64,000 nucleotides of DNA from Paraburkholderia dioscoreae (lineage in GTDB: Bacteria; Pseudomonadota; Gammaproteobacteria; Burkholderiales; Burkholderiaceae), in contig NZ_LR699554.1 of NCBI RefSeq assembly GCF_902459535.1, positions 1,240,001 to 1,304,000 on the forward strand, written 5' to 3'. Below the pieces are notes generated by a model, which had not been told where the DNA came from, ran no database searches, and saw only the letters and a program-made list of their open reading frames with translations. Of the stretch, positions 42,712 through 50,929 are shown one piece after another. Both the position numbers and the translations under genes were made by a program. How positions within the stretch are numbered: the first letter of the stretch is position 1; every line of letters begins with the position of its first letter.

Positions 42712-44667
42712 ATGCGGGCTGACCCGATCCAGCGTGCCATCGACGAAGACCTGGTGCGCGTGCTGTACGCACAAGATCCGATCGCTTTCTTTTCGCACTG
42801 GTTTTCGATCGCGGTGCTGGTGGCGATTTATTGGCCGAACATACCGTCGCCGCCGCTGTTTATCGCCTGCTTCGGTTTTTATGCCGCAGCCAATTGCGGC
42901 AGTCTCGCGCTGTGGATCTGCAATCGCCGCTATCCCGAGCTCGTCTCGCCGCGCGGCTGGATCTATCTGCATGCGCTGCGCGGCGTGCTGCTCTACAGCG
43001 CGCCGGGCATCGCGGTGTGGTTCGCGTTCCAGAGCCCGCAAACCGATTTGCCGCTGCTGCATACGGTCATGCTCGTGACGCTGGCCGCGGGCGTGTTCAT
43101 GTCGAATGGCTTCGACCTGCTGAATTTTTCGACCGCGATTCCGTTTCTGCTGTTTCCCTCGATCGTCATGCATTTCGGCACGCATACGTTCGACCGCACG
43201 ATTCTCGCTATCGTCCTCGCGTTTTTCTTCTGCGCGATCAACGTCTATGCGTTGAGTTACCGCAAGCTGTTCCAGCAGGTCGTGCAGGCGCGCGTCGACC
43301 AGCAGTATCTGGCGGAGTCGCTGGCCGCGCAGAAACAGGTGGCCGAAGAAGCAAGCCTCGCCAAAACGCGCTTTTTCGCCGCCGCCAGTCACGATCTGCG
43401 CCAGCCGCTGCATGCCATCGGCCTGCTCGCGGCCTCGCTCAACGACGCGGCGGCGACGCCCGCGCAGCACGCGAAGACCGCCGAGCACATTGTCTACAAC
43501 GTCGAGGCGCTGAACCAGCTGTTCAATCAGGTGCTCGATCTGGCGCGGCTCGAAAGCGGCGTGACGCAGGTGATCCGGCTGCATTTCCGGCTGTCCGAAC
43601 TGTTCGAACGGGTCGGCAGCCAGTACCGCCCGCAGGCGGCCGCTAAAGGCCTGGCGCTGCGCATCGCGCCGACCACGATGGTCGTGCACGACGATCCCGT
43701 GCTGCTCGAACGGGTACTGAGCAATCTGCTTTCGAACGCGGTGCGTTACACCGAAGAAGGCGCGATCTGGCTGGGCGTGCGCCGCGCGGGGCGGCCGGCG
43801 GGCGGCTATATCGAGGTGCGCGACTCGGGCATCGGCATTCCCGTCGAGGAGCAGGAGCGCATCTTCGAGGAGTTCTATCAGGTCGCCAATCCGCAACGCG
43901 ACGCGCGCCAGGGTCACGGTCTGGGCTTACCGACGGTGAAGCGGCTCGTCGAGATGCTCGGCGGCAAGCTGCAACTGCGCTCGGCGCCGGGGCGGGGTTC
44001 GGCGTTTCGCTTCCCGGTGCAGGCGGGCGATGCGGGCGGTATCGTCGCGAGCCTGAACGAAGCCGTGGCGGGCGGTCCCTCGGCGCAAGGGCGGTGCGTG
44101 CTGTGCATCGACGACGATCCGTCGATTCTCGAAGGCCTCGTCAGTCTGCTGGGCCGTTGGGGTTGCAGCGTGCTCGGCGCGCGCGACGAGGCCGACGCGC
44201 TCGCGGCGCTCGAAGGCGGCTTCGTGCCCGATGCCGTGCTGTGCGATTACCAGTTGGCGAATCACCGCACCGGCGCGCAGGCGTTGACGGCGGTGCGCAA
44301 CGCGCTCGCGCATGCGGGGCACGACAACGTGGTGACGCTGCTCATCACGGGCGACATGGCGTCGGCGGAACTGGCGGCGCTCGCCTTGCAGGGGATTCCG
44401 GTACTTCACAAGCCGGTCACGCCGGCGCGCCTGCGGCGCACGCTGGAGATGCTGTGGCAGCAGGCCGAACTGGACAAGGGGCGGGCGGCGGCCGCGCCGG
44501 AACTGCGCGCGGACCCGACGGGAAAAGAGGTGGGCGGCTGGCCGGCGAGTGGCGCGATGCAGGCTGCCGCGAGCGTGCCGCAAGGTGGAGCGGGAATGGG
44601 ATCGCAGAGCCAGTCCCAGAGCACTCGGTACGAAAGCGCGCCGTCGCAAAGCGAACCGCAAAAGTAG
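42712..44667 (+). CDS. Hybrid sensor histidine kinase with C-terminal receiver
   Basis: A 651-residue membrane kinase. About six hydrophobic segments lie in the first 190 residues, without a recognisable sensor fold. A HisKA domain follows with phospho-acceptor His in AASHDLRQPLH (about 228), then a HATPase domain (NLLSNAVRYTEE, DSGIGIP, GHGLGLP), then a receiver with DDDPSIL, the phospho-Asp in VLCDYQL (about 519) and Lys in VLHKPVTP. The tail is Gln/Ser-rich. The ATG follows AGGAG by eight bases. It is convergent with a NarL-type response regulator, its probable partner. Confidence 0.93.
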   Translation: MRADPIQRAIDEDLVRVLYAQDPIAFFSHWFSIAVLVAIYWPNIPSPPLFIACFGFYAAANCGSLALWICNRRYPELVSPRGWIYLHALRGVLLYSAPGIAVWFAFQSPQTDLPLLHTVMLVTLAAGVFMSNGFDLLNFSTAIPFLLFPSIVMHFGTHTFDRTILAIVLAFFFCAINVYALSYRKLFQQVVQARVDQQYLAESLAAQKQVAEEASLAKTRFFAAASHDLRQPLHAIGLLAASLNDAAATPAQHAKTAEHIVYNVEALNQLFNQVLDLARLESGVTQVIRLHFRLSELFERVGSQYRPQAAAKGLALRIAPTTMVVHDDPVLLERVLSNLLSNAVRYTEEGAIWLGVRRAGRPAGGYIEVRDSGIGIPVEEQERIFEEFYQVANPQRDARQGHGLGLPTVKRLVEMLGGKLQLRSAPGRGSAFRFPVQAGDAGGIVASLNEAVAGGPSAQGRCVLCIDDDPSILEGLVSLLGRWGCSVLGARDEADALAALEGGFVPDAVLCDYQLANHRTGAQALTAVRNALAHAGHDNVVTLLITGDMASAELAALALQGIPVLHKPVTPARLRRTLEMLWQQAELDKGRAAAAPELRADPTGKEVGGWPASGAMQAAASVPQGGAGMGSQSQSQSTRYESAPSQSEPQK

Positions 44668-44681
44668 ACACGTAGACGCGA

Positions 44682-44705
44682 ACAGGCGGCGCGAACACCG
44701 CCTGT
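44682..44705. terminator. Hairpin between convergent kinase and regulator genes
   Basis: ACAGGCGG (44682-44689) and CCGCCTGT (44698-44705) around an 8-base loop, placed in the 51-base gap between two convergent stop codons. No T-run; may serve both directions. Confidence 0.4.
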
Positions 44706-44718
44706 CGCCGGTCTCGCA

Positions 44719-45474
44719 CTAAAGGGTTTTCCCGGCTTCCAGCCAGCCGTTGATCACGGCGATCGCCGTCGACCGGTTGTGCACGCCGAGCGCCCGGAAA
44801 ATCACCGACAGATGCACCTTCACCGTGCCTTCCGCGACGCCCAGCTCGCGCGCGATCATCTTGTTGGTCCAGCCGCGATGCACGAGCCGCATGATGTCCT
44901 GCTGACGCGGCGACAGGTTTTCCAGCAGATGCTGCTGGTGCGGCTGCAACGCCTGAATCTGCGCGATGGGTTCCGTCAGCGCGGCGCCGGCCTGGCTGGG
45001 CGCTTGCGCGCCGCCCGCAACCATGCCTTGCAGCGACGGATTGGCGCCCGCTTCGGCCTGCGCGTCACGCGTGCCTAGCAGGCTGAGGGCTTCCATCGGC
45101 ACGTAGGCGCCGCCTGAGAGCACCAGTTCGATCGCCTTGAGCATGACGCTGGCGGGCTGCCGCTTCGGCACGAAGCCGAGTGCGCCGGCGGCCAGCACCG
45201 CGCGCATTTCGTCGGGCGATTCTTCCGCTGAGAGGACGACGAGCGGCAGCGCGGGGTTCGCCTTCAGCAGCACTTCGAGCGACGAGGCGCCGCTCATGCC
45301 GGGCATATGCAGATCGACGATGGCAAGATCGTGATCGGCGTCGGGACGCGCGAGGGTCGCGAGCGTTTCCCAGTTGTCGGCTTCGTCGAATTGGGCGTCG
45401 GGATCGAGTCCGCGCAGCATGCCCTTGACGCCTTCGCGGATCAGTTCATGGTCGTCGGCTACGAGAAACTTCAT
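44719..45474 (-). CDS. NarL/LuxR-type response regulator
   Basis: A 251-residue regulator. The receiver domain (1-120) has acidic ADDHE, phospho-Asp in AIVDLHMPGMSG (about 54) and Lys in FVPKR. The C-terminal LuxR helix-turn-helix (about 185-245) reads LSPRQQDIMRLVHRGWTNKM and GVAEGTVKVHLS. An unusually long Ala/Gln-rich linker of about 55 residues joins the two. The start is the ATG at 45474 (MKFLVADDHE). Probable partner of the convergent hybrid kinase; targets unknown. Confidence 0.92.
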   Translation of the reverse strand: MKFLVADDHELIREGVKGMLRGLDPDAQFDEADNWETLATLARPDADHDLAIVDLHMPGMSGASSLEVLLKANPALPLVVLSAEESPDEMRAVLAAGALGFVPKRQPASVMLKAIELVLSGGAYVPMEALSLLGTRDAQAEAGANPSLQGMVAGGAQAPSQAGAALTEPIAQIQALQPHQQHLLENLSPRQQDIMRLVHRGWTNKMIARELGVAEGTVKVHLSVIFRALGVHNRSTAIAVINGWLEAGKTL

Positions 45475-45804
45475 GATGGCTCCGCGAGTCGGGCCAGCCC
45501 AATGTGGGCTGCCGCCGTTATAGGGTCTCGTTTTACTTCTAGCCTCGTGAATCGCATCATTGCTGCCCACCCCGCGATCATATGCCCGACCGGTGGCGCG
45601 GCGCACCTTCGGGTTTGCCGCTTATGTGACTGCTTATTTGTTAAATCGCCATCTGGTCCGATGCACTGCATGATGTCTAAGGCAGGTCTCCCGCGCATAG
45701 GTTCCGGCTTGCATGGTAGACGAGCCGAACGCCCCTTTTTTGAAGCCGGCCATGCAGGATTCCGAAGGTTATGCGCACCGGATCGAATCACACGAAAGCA
45801 GTTG
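45475..45804. other. Intergenic region, nothing recognised
   Basis: 330 bases between the response regulator start and the end of the cytochrome bd operon, both on the minus strand. It should hold the regulator's promoter, but I see no clear motif, terminator or gene. Confidence 0.4.
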
Positions 45805-46008
45805 CTATTTGATTGCAAATAACGTCGCATTCATCAGAATCTTGAATGCGAAACCGAGCGACATGGCCGAGCCCACGCCGAAACACCACAGCGCGATGAA
45901 CCACAGCCAGCCCGGCAGTTTGCGCGACGGCGCGGGCGATGCGCCGTGAGTCCCGCTTCGAGTTGCGCCGGAGCCGGCCTGCTTAGTGATAGTGATGTTG
46001 GTCGCCAT
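45805..46008 (-). CDS. DUF2474-type small membrane protein of the cytochrome bd operon
   Basis: A 67-residue protein with one hydrophobic helix (about 36-60) preceded by the RKLPGWLWFIALWCFGVG block typical of small DUF2474/CydX-like accessory proteins encoded after cydB. Such peptides stabilise the oxidase. The ATG at 46008 lies inside the end of cydB (26-base overlap), showing coupling. Confidence 0.82.
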   Translation of the reverse strand: MATNITITKQAGSGATRSGTHGASPAPSRKLPGWLWFIALWCFGVGSAMSLGFAFKILMNATLFAIK

Positions 46009-46987
46009 GACGCACCTTGCCACGAAATACCCAGTAACCCATCGTCGTATAGGCGATGATGATCGGCAGAATCACCGCTGCGCCGACCAGCGTGAACATC
46101 TGGCTCGAACGCGGCGCGGCCGCTTCCCACAGCGTCATGCTCGACGGAATCGCATACGGCCACAGGCTCACCAGCAGCCCCGCGTAGCCGAGCAGCACCA
46201 GCAGCAGCGCGAGCGCGAACGGCGTGTTGTGATGCCGCTCACGCACCGCGCGATACATGAAGAACGCGCAGACCGCCACGAGGAACGGCACCGGCAGCAG
46301 ACGGTAGAAGAGGCCGTCGTGGAACCAGCGTTGCGCGATATTCGGATCCTGCAGCGGCGTCCAGAGGCTCACCATCGCGATGAAGCCGAGCAGCACGATC
46401 GTCAGCGGCCAGACCACGCGATGCAGGCGGCGCTGCAGATCGCCTTCGGTCTTCGCCACCAGCCAGCAGCAGCCGAGCAGCGCGTACGTGACGACGAGTC
46501 CGAGACCCGTGAGCAGGCTGAACGGCGTGAGCCAGCCGAAGGCGTCGCCCGCATACGCACCATCGATCACGGGAATGCCTTGCAGGAACGCGCCCAGCGC
46601 GATGCCCTGAAAGAACGTCGCACCTGCCGAGCCGCCGATGAACGCCAGATCCCACAGATGCTTCGTGCGATTGGCCTTGGCGCGAATCTCGAACGACACG
46701 CCGCGAAAGATCAGGCACACGAGCATGAAGATCAGCGGCAGATACAGCGCGGACAGCACGGTCGAATACACCGCCGGAAATACCGCGAACAGACCGGCGC
46801 CGCCGAGCACCAGCCAGGTTTCGTTGCCGTCCCATACCGGCGCGACGGTGTTCATCATCAGGTCGCGTTCTTTCTCATCGGGGAAGAACGGGAAGACGAT
46901 GCCGATGCCCAGATCGAAGCCATCCAGCACCACATACATGAAAAGGCCCAGCGCGATGATCGCGGCCCACACTACGGTTACGTCCAT
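45983..46987 (-). CDS. cydB: Cytochrome bd-type quinol oxidase subunit II (CioB/CydB)
   Basis: A 334-residue membrane subunit with about eight or nine helices. It opens VVWAAIIALGLFMYVVLDGFDLGIGI and holds MNTVAPVWDGNETWLVLGGAGLFAVFP, both diagnostic of CydB/CioB (each quoted in part). It is intact. With subunit I it forms the cyanide-insensitive quinol oxidase that reduces O2 at the inner membrane. It begins 41 bases after the subunit I gene. Confidence 0.95.
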   Translation of the reverse strand: MDVTVVWAAIIALGLFMYVVLDGFDLGIGIVFPFFPDEKERDLMMNTVAPVWDGNETWLVLGGAGLFAVFPAVYSTVLSALYLPLIFMLVCLIFRGVSFEIRAKANRTKHLWDLAFIGGSAGATFFQGIALGAFLQGIPVIDGAYAGDAFGWLTPFSLLTGLGLVVTYALLGCCWLVAKTEGDLQRRLHRVVWPLTIVLLGFIAMVSLWTPLQDPNIAQRWFHDGLFYRLLPVPFLVAVCAFFMYRAVRERHHNTPFALALLLVLLGYAGLLVSLWPYAIPSSMTLWEAAAPRSSQMFTLVGAAVILPIIIAYTTMGYWVFRGKVRHGDQHHYH

Positions 46988-47028
46988 GTTCTTTCTCTAT
47001 CGCAAGTAGCTGCTGAAGCAGGGTGGGT

Positions 47029-48445
47029 TCAGGCGGCGTCGATCATGTGATCGGCGGCGGAGAGCGGGCGGCGCGCGGTCTGGTTCGGTGAGCGTTGTTC
47101 CGGCGCGCCATGCGGCGTGTGTCCCGGCAGAGCGGGGCCCGTGCGCATGAGCTTGAGCATGTAGTAGATGCCGGTGCCGAACACCAGGAAGTACACAACT
47201 ACGAAGGCCATCAGCGAGATGCCGACCTGCTGCGTGGTCAGCGGCGACACGGCCTGCGAGGTGCGCATCACGCCGTACACGACCCACGGCTGACGTCCCG
47301 CTTCGGTCGTGACCCAGCCGGCCAGCAGAGTGATGAAGCCCGTCGGGCCCATCGCCACGGCCACGCGCTGGAACCACTTCGATTCGAACAGGCTGCCCCG
47401 GCGGCGCAGCACCCAGGCGGCGACCGACATCAGGATCATCAGCACGCCGAGGCCCGCCATGATGCGGAAGCTCCAGAACACCACGGTCGAGTTCGGCCGG
47501 TCTTGCGGCGGAAATTCCTTGAGGCCGCGAATCTCGCCGTCCCAGCTATGCGTGAGGATCAGGCTGCCGAGATGCGGAATCGACACGGCATAGCGCGTGG
47601 TTTCCGCCTGCATGTCGGGAATGCCGAACAGGTTCAGCGCGGTGCCGCCTTTTTCGGTGTCCCACAGGCCTTCGATCGCGGCGATCTTGGCCGGCTGATA
47701 TTCGCGCGTGTTCAGACCATGCTGATCGCCGACGAAAGCCTGGATCGGCGTGAGAATCAGCAGCAGCCAGAGCGCCATCGAGAACATCTTCTTCACGGCA
47801 GGATCGCGCCGTCCGCGCAGCAGATGCCACGCGCCCACCGCCGCCACCACCAGCGCCGCGACGATGAACGCCGCGAGCGCCATATGCGCGAGCCGGTACG
47901 GGAACGACGGATTGAACACGATCTTGAACCAGTCGAGCGGCACGACGCGGCCGTTCACGACTTCGAAGCCTTGCGGCGTTTGCATCCAGCTATTGGAGGC
48001 GAGAATCCAGAAGGTCGAGATCAGCGTGCCGATCGCCACCATCAGCGTGGCGCCGAAGTGCGCGCGCGCACTCACGCGCTGCCAGCCGAACAGCATGATG
48101 CCGAGGAAGCCCGCTTCGAGGAAGAATGCGGTCATGACCTCGTACATGAGAAGAGGCCCGGTGACGGGGCCGGCGAAACTGGAGAAGCCCGACCAGTTGG
48201 TGCCGAATTGATAGCTCATCACGACGCCGGACACGACGCCCATACCGAAGGCCACCGCGAAGATCTTCGACCAGAACAGGCAAAGGTCTTTGTAGTACGC
48301 CTTGCCGGTTTTCAGCCAGCGCCATTCGAGGACGGCAATGAAGCTGGCGAGACCGATGCTGAGCGCCGGAAAAAACGATGTGGAACGAGACAGTGAACGC
48401 AAACTGGATGCGGGCGAGATCGAATGCCGATAGAGCGGAGTTCAT
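47029..48445 (-). pseudogene. cydA: Cytochrome bd-type quinol oxidase subunit I (CioA/CydA), frameshifted near the N-terminus
   Basis: The protein is split between two frames. Translation from the ATG at 48445 gives MNSALSAFDLARIQFAF and TVSFHIVF, the normal CydA start, then leaves frame. The rest (PALSIGLASFIAVLEWRW onward to a stop at 47029, with the conserved ExGRQPW block) is in the next frame. The switch is at a run of six A on the plus strand (48370-48375); one fewer would restore a continuous protein of about 470 residues with IVFPALSIG. A TTG at 48402 could open the second frame but would lose the N-terminal heme-ligating His (His19 in E. coli). Either a sequence error, a true mutation or slippage; the Q-loop is the short CIO type. 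Confidence 0.85.
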
Positions 48446-49007
48446 GAGCGTGAAGTGCGTGATGACCGCGAAGGCGGGCTACGCGCGTCGACCGTTGTCG
48501 GTGCGCACTGCGCTGGGCAGATGGCGCAAGAGTAGGGGATGAGGGGAAACTTTGCTGCGGTGCGATGTGCGTCAAAAAACCACCTTGTTTTATGCTGATT
48601 TTCTTTTTTGAGACAGCAAACCGTTGATGGGCATCAAGTTTTCCTGATTGCCTTCGCGCACGGCGTCGGCGCGCGACGGGCCGGAGCTGCGGCAATCGAC
48701 CGCGGCGCAGCAACGTCGCAGGGGCGTGGTCGAGCGTTTTGACTTGCCGGTAGCCAGACGGCAGCGTTTTTCAAAAGAGCGCATGCTACTCACACGCATA
48801 AGCCGTATAGCCATTCCCGTATTTTTTCCCGTTATCCGCTTCGAAATAGTCAAAGCCGACCCTCCGGTCTGATTGCCTGGGTGTGTCGCGAATCCGTCAT
48901 CGGCGTGTGGTGTAACGCATGCTGTGCCGCCTGCCACGCGAATGGTTTGAGAGCACGCTTCATCCACCTGCCGGCAACGGCAGACTTCACCTGAAAGGAG
49001 TCCGCAG
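48446..49007. other. Divergent region between cytochrome bd and hydrolase genes
   Basis: 562 bases. The main feature is a perfect FNR/ANR box at 48624-48637. A T-rich patch lies near 48570-48615. An open frame on the minus strand at 48590-49021 is Arg-rich, crosses the box and shows no family resemblance, so I do not call it. Confidence 0.5.
48624..48637. promoter_or_regulatory. Perfect FNR/ANR box upstream of the cytochrome bd operon
   Basis: TTGAT-GGGC-ATCAA matches the FNR/ANR/CRP-family consensus TTGATNNNNATCAA at every fixed position. It is about 180 bases before the subunit I start. It suggests low-oxygen control of the oxidase; the rightward hydrolase could also be affected. Confidence 0.7.
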
Positions 49008-49829
49008 ATGAGCACGATCAAGACGCAAGACGGTACGGAAATCTTCTACAAGGACTGGGGCAAGGGCCGGCCGGTCGTCTTCTCGCATGGCTGGCCTTTG
49101 ACCGCGGACGCCTGGGACGCGCAGATGCTGTTTCTGGGCAGCAAAGGTTTTCGCGTGATCGCACACGACCGGCGCGGTCACGGCCGCTCGCAACAGCCGT
49201 GGGACGGCAACGACATGGACACCTACGCCGACGATCTCGCGGCGCTGATCGAACACCTCGACCTGAAGGACGCCACGCTCGTCGGCCATTCCACGGGTGG
49301 CGGGGAAGTCGCGCATTACATCGGCCGGCATGGCACGCAGCGGGTGGCCAAGGCCGTGCTGATCGGCGCGGTGCCGCCGTTGATGCTGAAGACCGAAAGC
49401 AATCCTGGCGGCACGCCGCTCGAGGTGTTCGACGGCATCCGCAAGGGCGTGGAAGACGACCGTTCGCAGTTCTTCAAGGATCTCGCGCTGCCGTTCTACG
49501 GCTACAACCGTCCGGGTGCGAAGGTGTCGCAGGGCGTGATCGATTCGTTCTGGGTCCAGGGCATGGCCGGCTCGATCAAGGGGCTTTACGACTGCATCAA
49601 GCAGTTCTCCGAAGTCGACTACACGGAGGATCTGAAGAAGATCGACGTGCCCACCCTGGTGCTGCATGGCGACGACGACCAGATCGTGCCGATCGACGCC
49701 GCCGGCCGCCTGACCGCGAAGATCGTGAAGAACGCCACGCTCAAGGTCTATCCGGGCGGACAGCACGGCATGTGCACCGTCGAGGCACCCAAGGTGAACG
49801 CCGATCTGCTGGAGTTCATCGGATCGTAG
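49008..49829 (+). CDS. Alpha/beta hydrolase, non-heme chloroperoxidase-like
   Basis: A 273-residue hydrolase of the cofactor-free haloperoxidase/esterase group. It has an oxyanion HGWPLTADAW block (about 27-36), catalytic Ser in GHSTGGGE (about S98), Asp in LHGDDDQIVPID and His in GGQHGM. These enzymes hydrolyse esters and can form peracids. The start ATG follows AAAGGAG. Single gene downstream of the FNR/ANR box region. Confidence 0.92.
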   Translation: MSTIKTQDGTEIFYKDWGKGRPVVFSHGWPLTADAWDAQMLFLGSKGFRVIAHDRRGHGRSQQPWDGNDMDTYADDLAALIEHLDLKDATLVGHSTGGGEVAHYIGRHGTQRVAKAVLIGAVPPLMLKTESNPGGTPLEVFDGIRKGVEDDRSQFFKDLALPFYGYNRPGAKVSQGVIDSFWVQGMAGSIKGLYDCIKQFSEVDYTEDLKKIDVPTLVLHGDDDQIVPIDAAGRLTAKIVKNATLKVYPGGQHGMCTVEAPKVNADLLEFIGS

Positions 49830-49890
49830 TAATGCGTTGACGTTACGGGTGCGGCGGGCGGTGGATGGGCCGGCGTGCCCAGCCGCGCTC

Positions 49891-49938
49891 CAGGCCGAAC
49901 CGCAGGCCGAACCGCAGGCCGAATCGCAGGCCGAATCG
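49891..49938. repeat. Tandem array of a 12-bp unit, four copies
   Basis: CAGGCCGAACCG occurs twice and CAGGCCGAATCG twice, head to tail, followed by a partial fifth copy. The array lies in the gap between the hydrolase stop (49829) and the convergent DUF2867 stop (49977), so it is non-coding; its 12-base period keeps a spurious frame open. Confidence 0.85.
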
Positions 49939-49976
49939 CAGGCCATGCTTGATGAGGTGCCCGCGTCCCGGACTGC

Positions 49977-50516
49977 TCAGACAGTCGGCCAGCCGACGCG
50001 CGCCGCTCGTCGCAACGACGAGCGGACCACCAGCCGGTGGAACGGCGCGATCGCGAGGATGTAGAAGCGGCCGAGTCGATTGTGGCAATGCACGACGGTG
50101 GACAGGATCAGATAGCGCGAGCGGCCTTCGCGGGTGTCTCGGCTTTGCTGCAGTAGCGACACGCGGAAGTCGAGATGACGGTCGTTTTCGCCGAGGATGA
50201 TCTCGTGTGCGCTACGCGTGTAGATCCTGAAGATGTCGACGCGCTCCTTTGCGTTCGCCGGATCGCGAGTGCGCAACTGCGTCGAGGTCTTCAGTCCGAA
50301 ACGCGCGACGATCGCATCGCGCAATCCCATCAGCTTCGCGACCCACGCTGCCTGATGCCCGAACACGAAGCGCGCGAGCGATTCCGGATCGTCGATGGCA
50401 TTGTCGGGCAGGCGGACCGCGTATGCGTCGGCGAGGTCCGGTGCCTGGTATAGACGGGCGACGCCCGATTCAGCCGGCAGGGCGACGGATTGCACGGAAC
50501 AGTGGGCTGTGAGCAT
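49977..50516 (-). CDS. DUF2867-family protein
   Basis: A 179-residue protein. The VARLYQAPDLADAYAVRLP and ARFVFGHQAAWVAKLMGLRD blocks, and a C-terminal HCHNRLGRFYILAIAPFHRLV segment (quoted in part), resemble DUF2867 proteins, a Burkholderia-frequent family of unknown function whose C-terminus looks membrane-proximal. I use the ATG at 50516 (MLTAHCSVQ); another ATG at 50579 is in frame, and neither has a clear ribosome site. Confidence 0.75.
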   Translation of the reverse strand: MLTAHCSVQSVALPAESGVARLYQAPDLADAYAVRLPDNAIDDPESLARFVFGHQAAWVAKLMGLRDAIVARFGLKTSTQLRTRDPANAKERVDIFRIYTRSAHEIILGENDRHLDFRVSLLQQSRDTREGRSRYLILSTVVHCHNRLGRFYILAIAPFHRLVVRSSLRRAARVGWPTV

Positions 50517-50706
50517 GGGTGGTGTGCGGGGCTGGCAAATGGAATCGACGGAATCGAAGAAGGCGCGGCGCCGGTTCATCGCTGGCGGCTCGGCTCGCGC
50601 GTGAGCGTTTGCGTTCAGGTCTACGCGCCCTTGAGGGACGGCAGTGCGGGGCTGGCACGCGGGGGCTCCCATGTGCCCAATTCAGATGGAAAAGCATACC
50701 TCAAGT

Positions 50707-50722
50707 TATATGACGTCACATA
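50707..50722. promoter_or_regulatory. Palindrome TAT-N-TGACGTCA-N-ATA
   Basis: A 16-base palindrome with one mismatched pair in an AT-rich patch about 210 bases before the first hexuronate gene. It differs from the 18-mer shared by the other promoters, so it may bind another regulator. Confidence 0.35.
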
Positions 50723-50825
50723 AATTAAATTGGCATAGTGCGTTGTTTGCAAGGAGAGAATTGGATGTGTCGAGGCTGAAATAAGGGTAAGTGCCTAATT
50801 GAATTTAGCTTCCGCATCGATGATA

Positions 50826-50843
50826 GTACGTTATCGTACAACT
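50826..50843 (+). promoter_or_regulatory. Hexuronate-module 18-mer, copy 1
   Basis: GTACGTTATCGTACAACT matches the reference ATACGTCATCGTACAACA (58620-58637) at 15 of 18 positions, about 87 bases before the 50930 gene. Probable site of the FadR-type regulator encoded at 55126-55869. Confidence 0.5.
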
Positions 50844-50929
50844 ATTTTAAGCTCGGCAGAGCATGCCGTCATGACCGAAGCGATTGCAGTATCCAAGTTC
50901 GATCGCGCGCGGTGCAGCAAAGGAACCCT

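Larger units (their letters stand above)
50517..50929. other. AT-rich regulatory gap before the hexuronate module
   Basis: 413 bases. The right half (about 50690-50860) is much AT-richer than its surroundings and carries a 16-base palindrome around TGACGTCA (50707-50722) and the first copy of the hexuronate 18-mer (50826-50843). No gene is visible. Confidence 0.5.

Noticed and set aside
47029..48402. Reading cytochrome bd subunit I as an intact gene starting at the TTG at 48402
   Set aside because: That start gives a non-family N-terminus and loses the heme-ligating His region, which is present and correctly placed in the neighbouring frame.
48590..49021. A 143-codon minus-strand open frame in the gap beside the FNR/ANR box
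   Set aside because: Arg-, Ser- and Cys-rich with no family resemblance, and it spans both the box and the next gene's ribosome site.
49837..50064. A plus-strand open frame with Ala-Glu-Pro-Gln repeats
   Set aside because: It is produced by the 12-bp tandem repeat, has no ribosome site and runs into the DUF2867 gene on the other strand.
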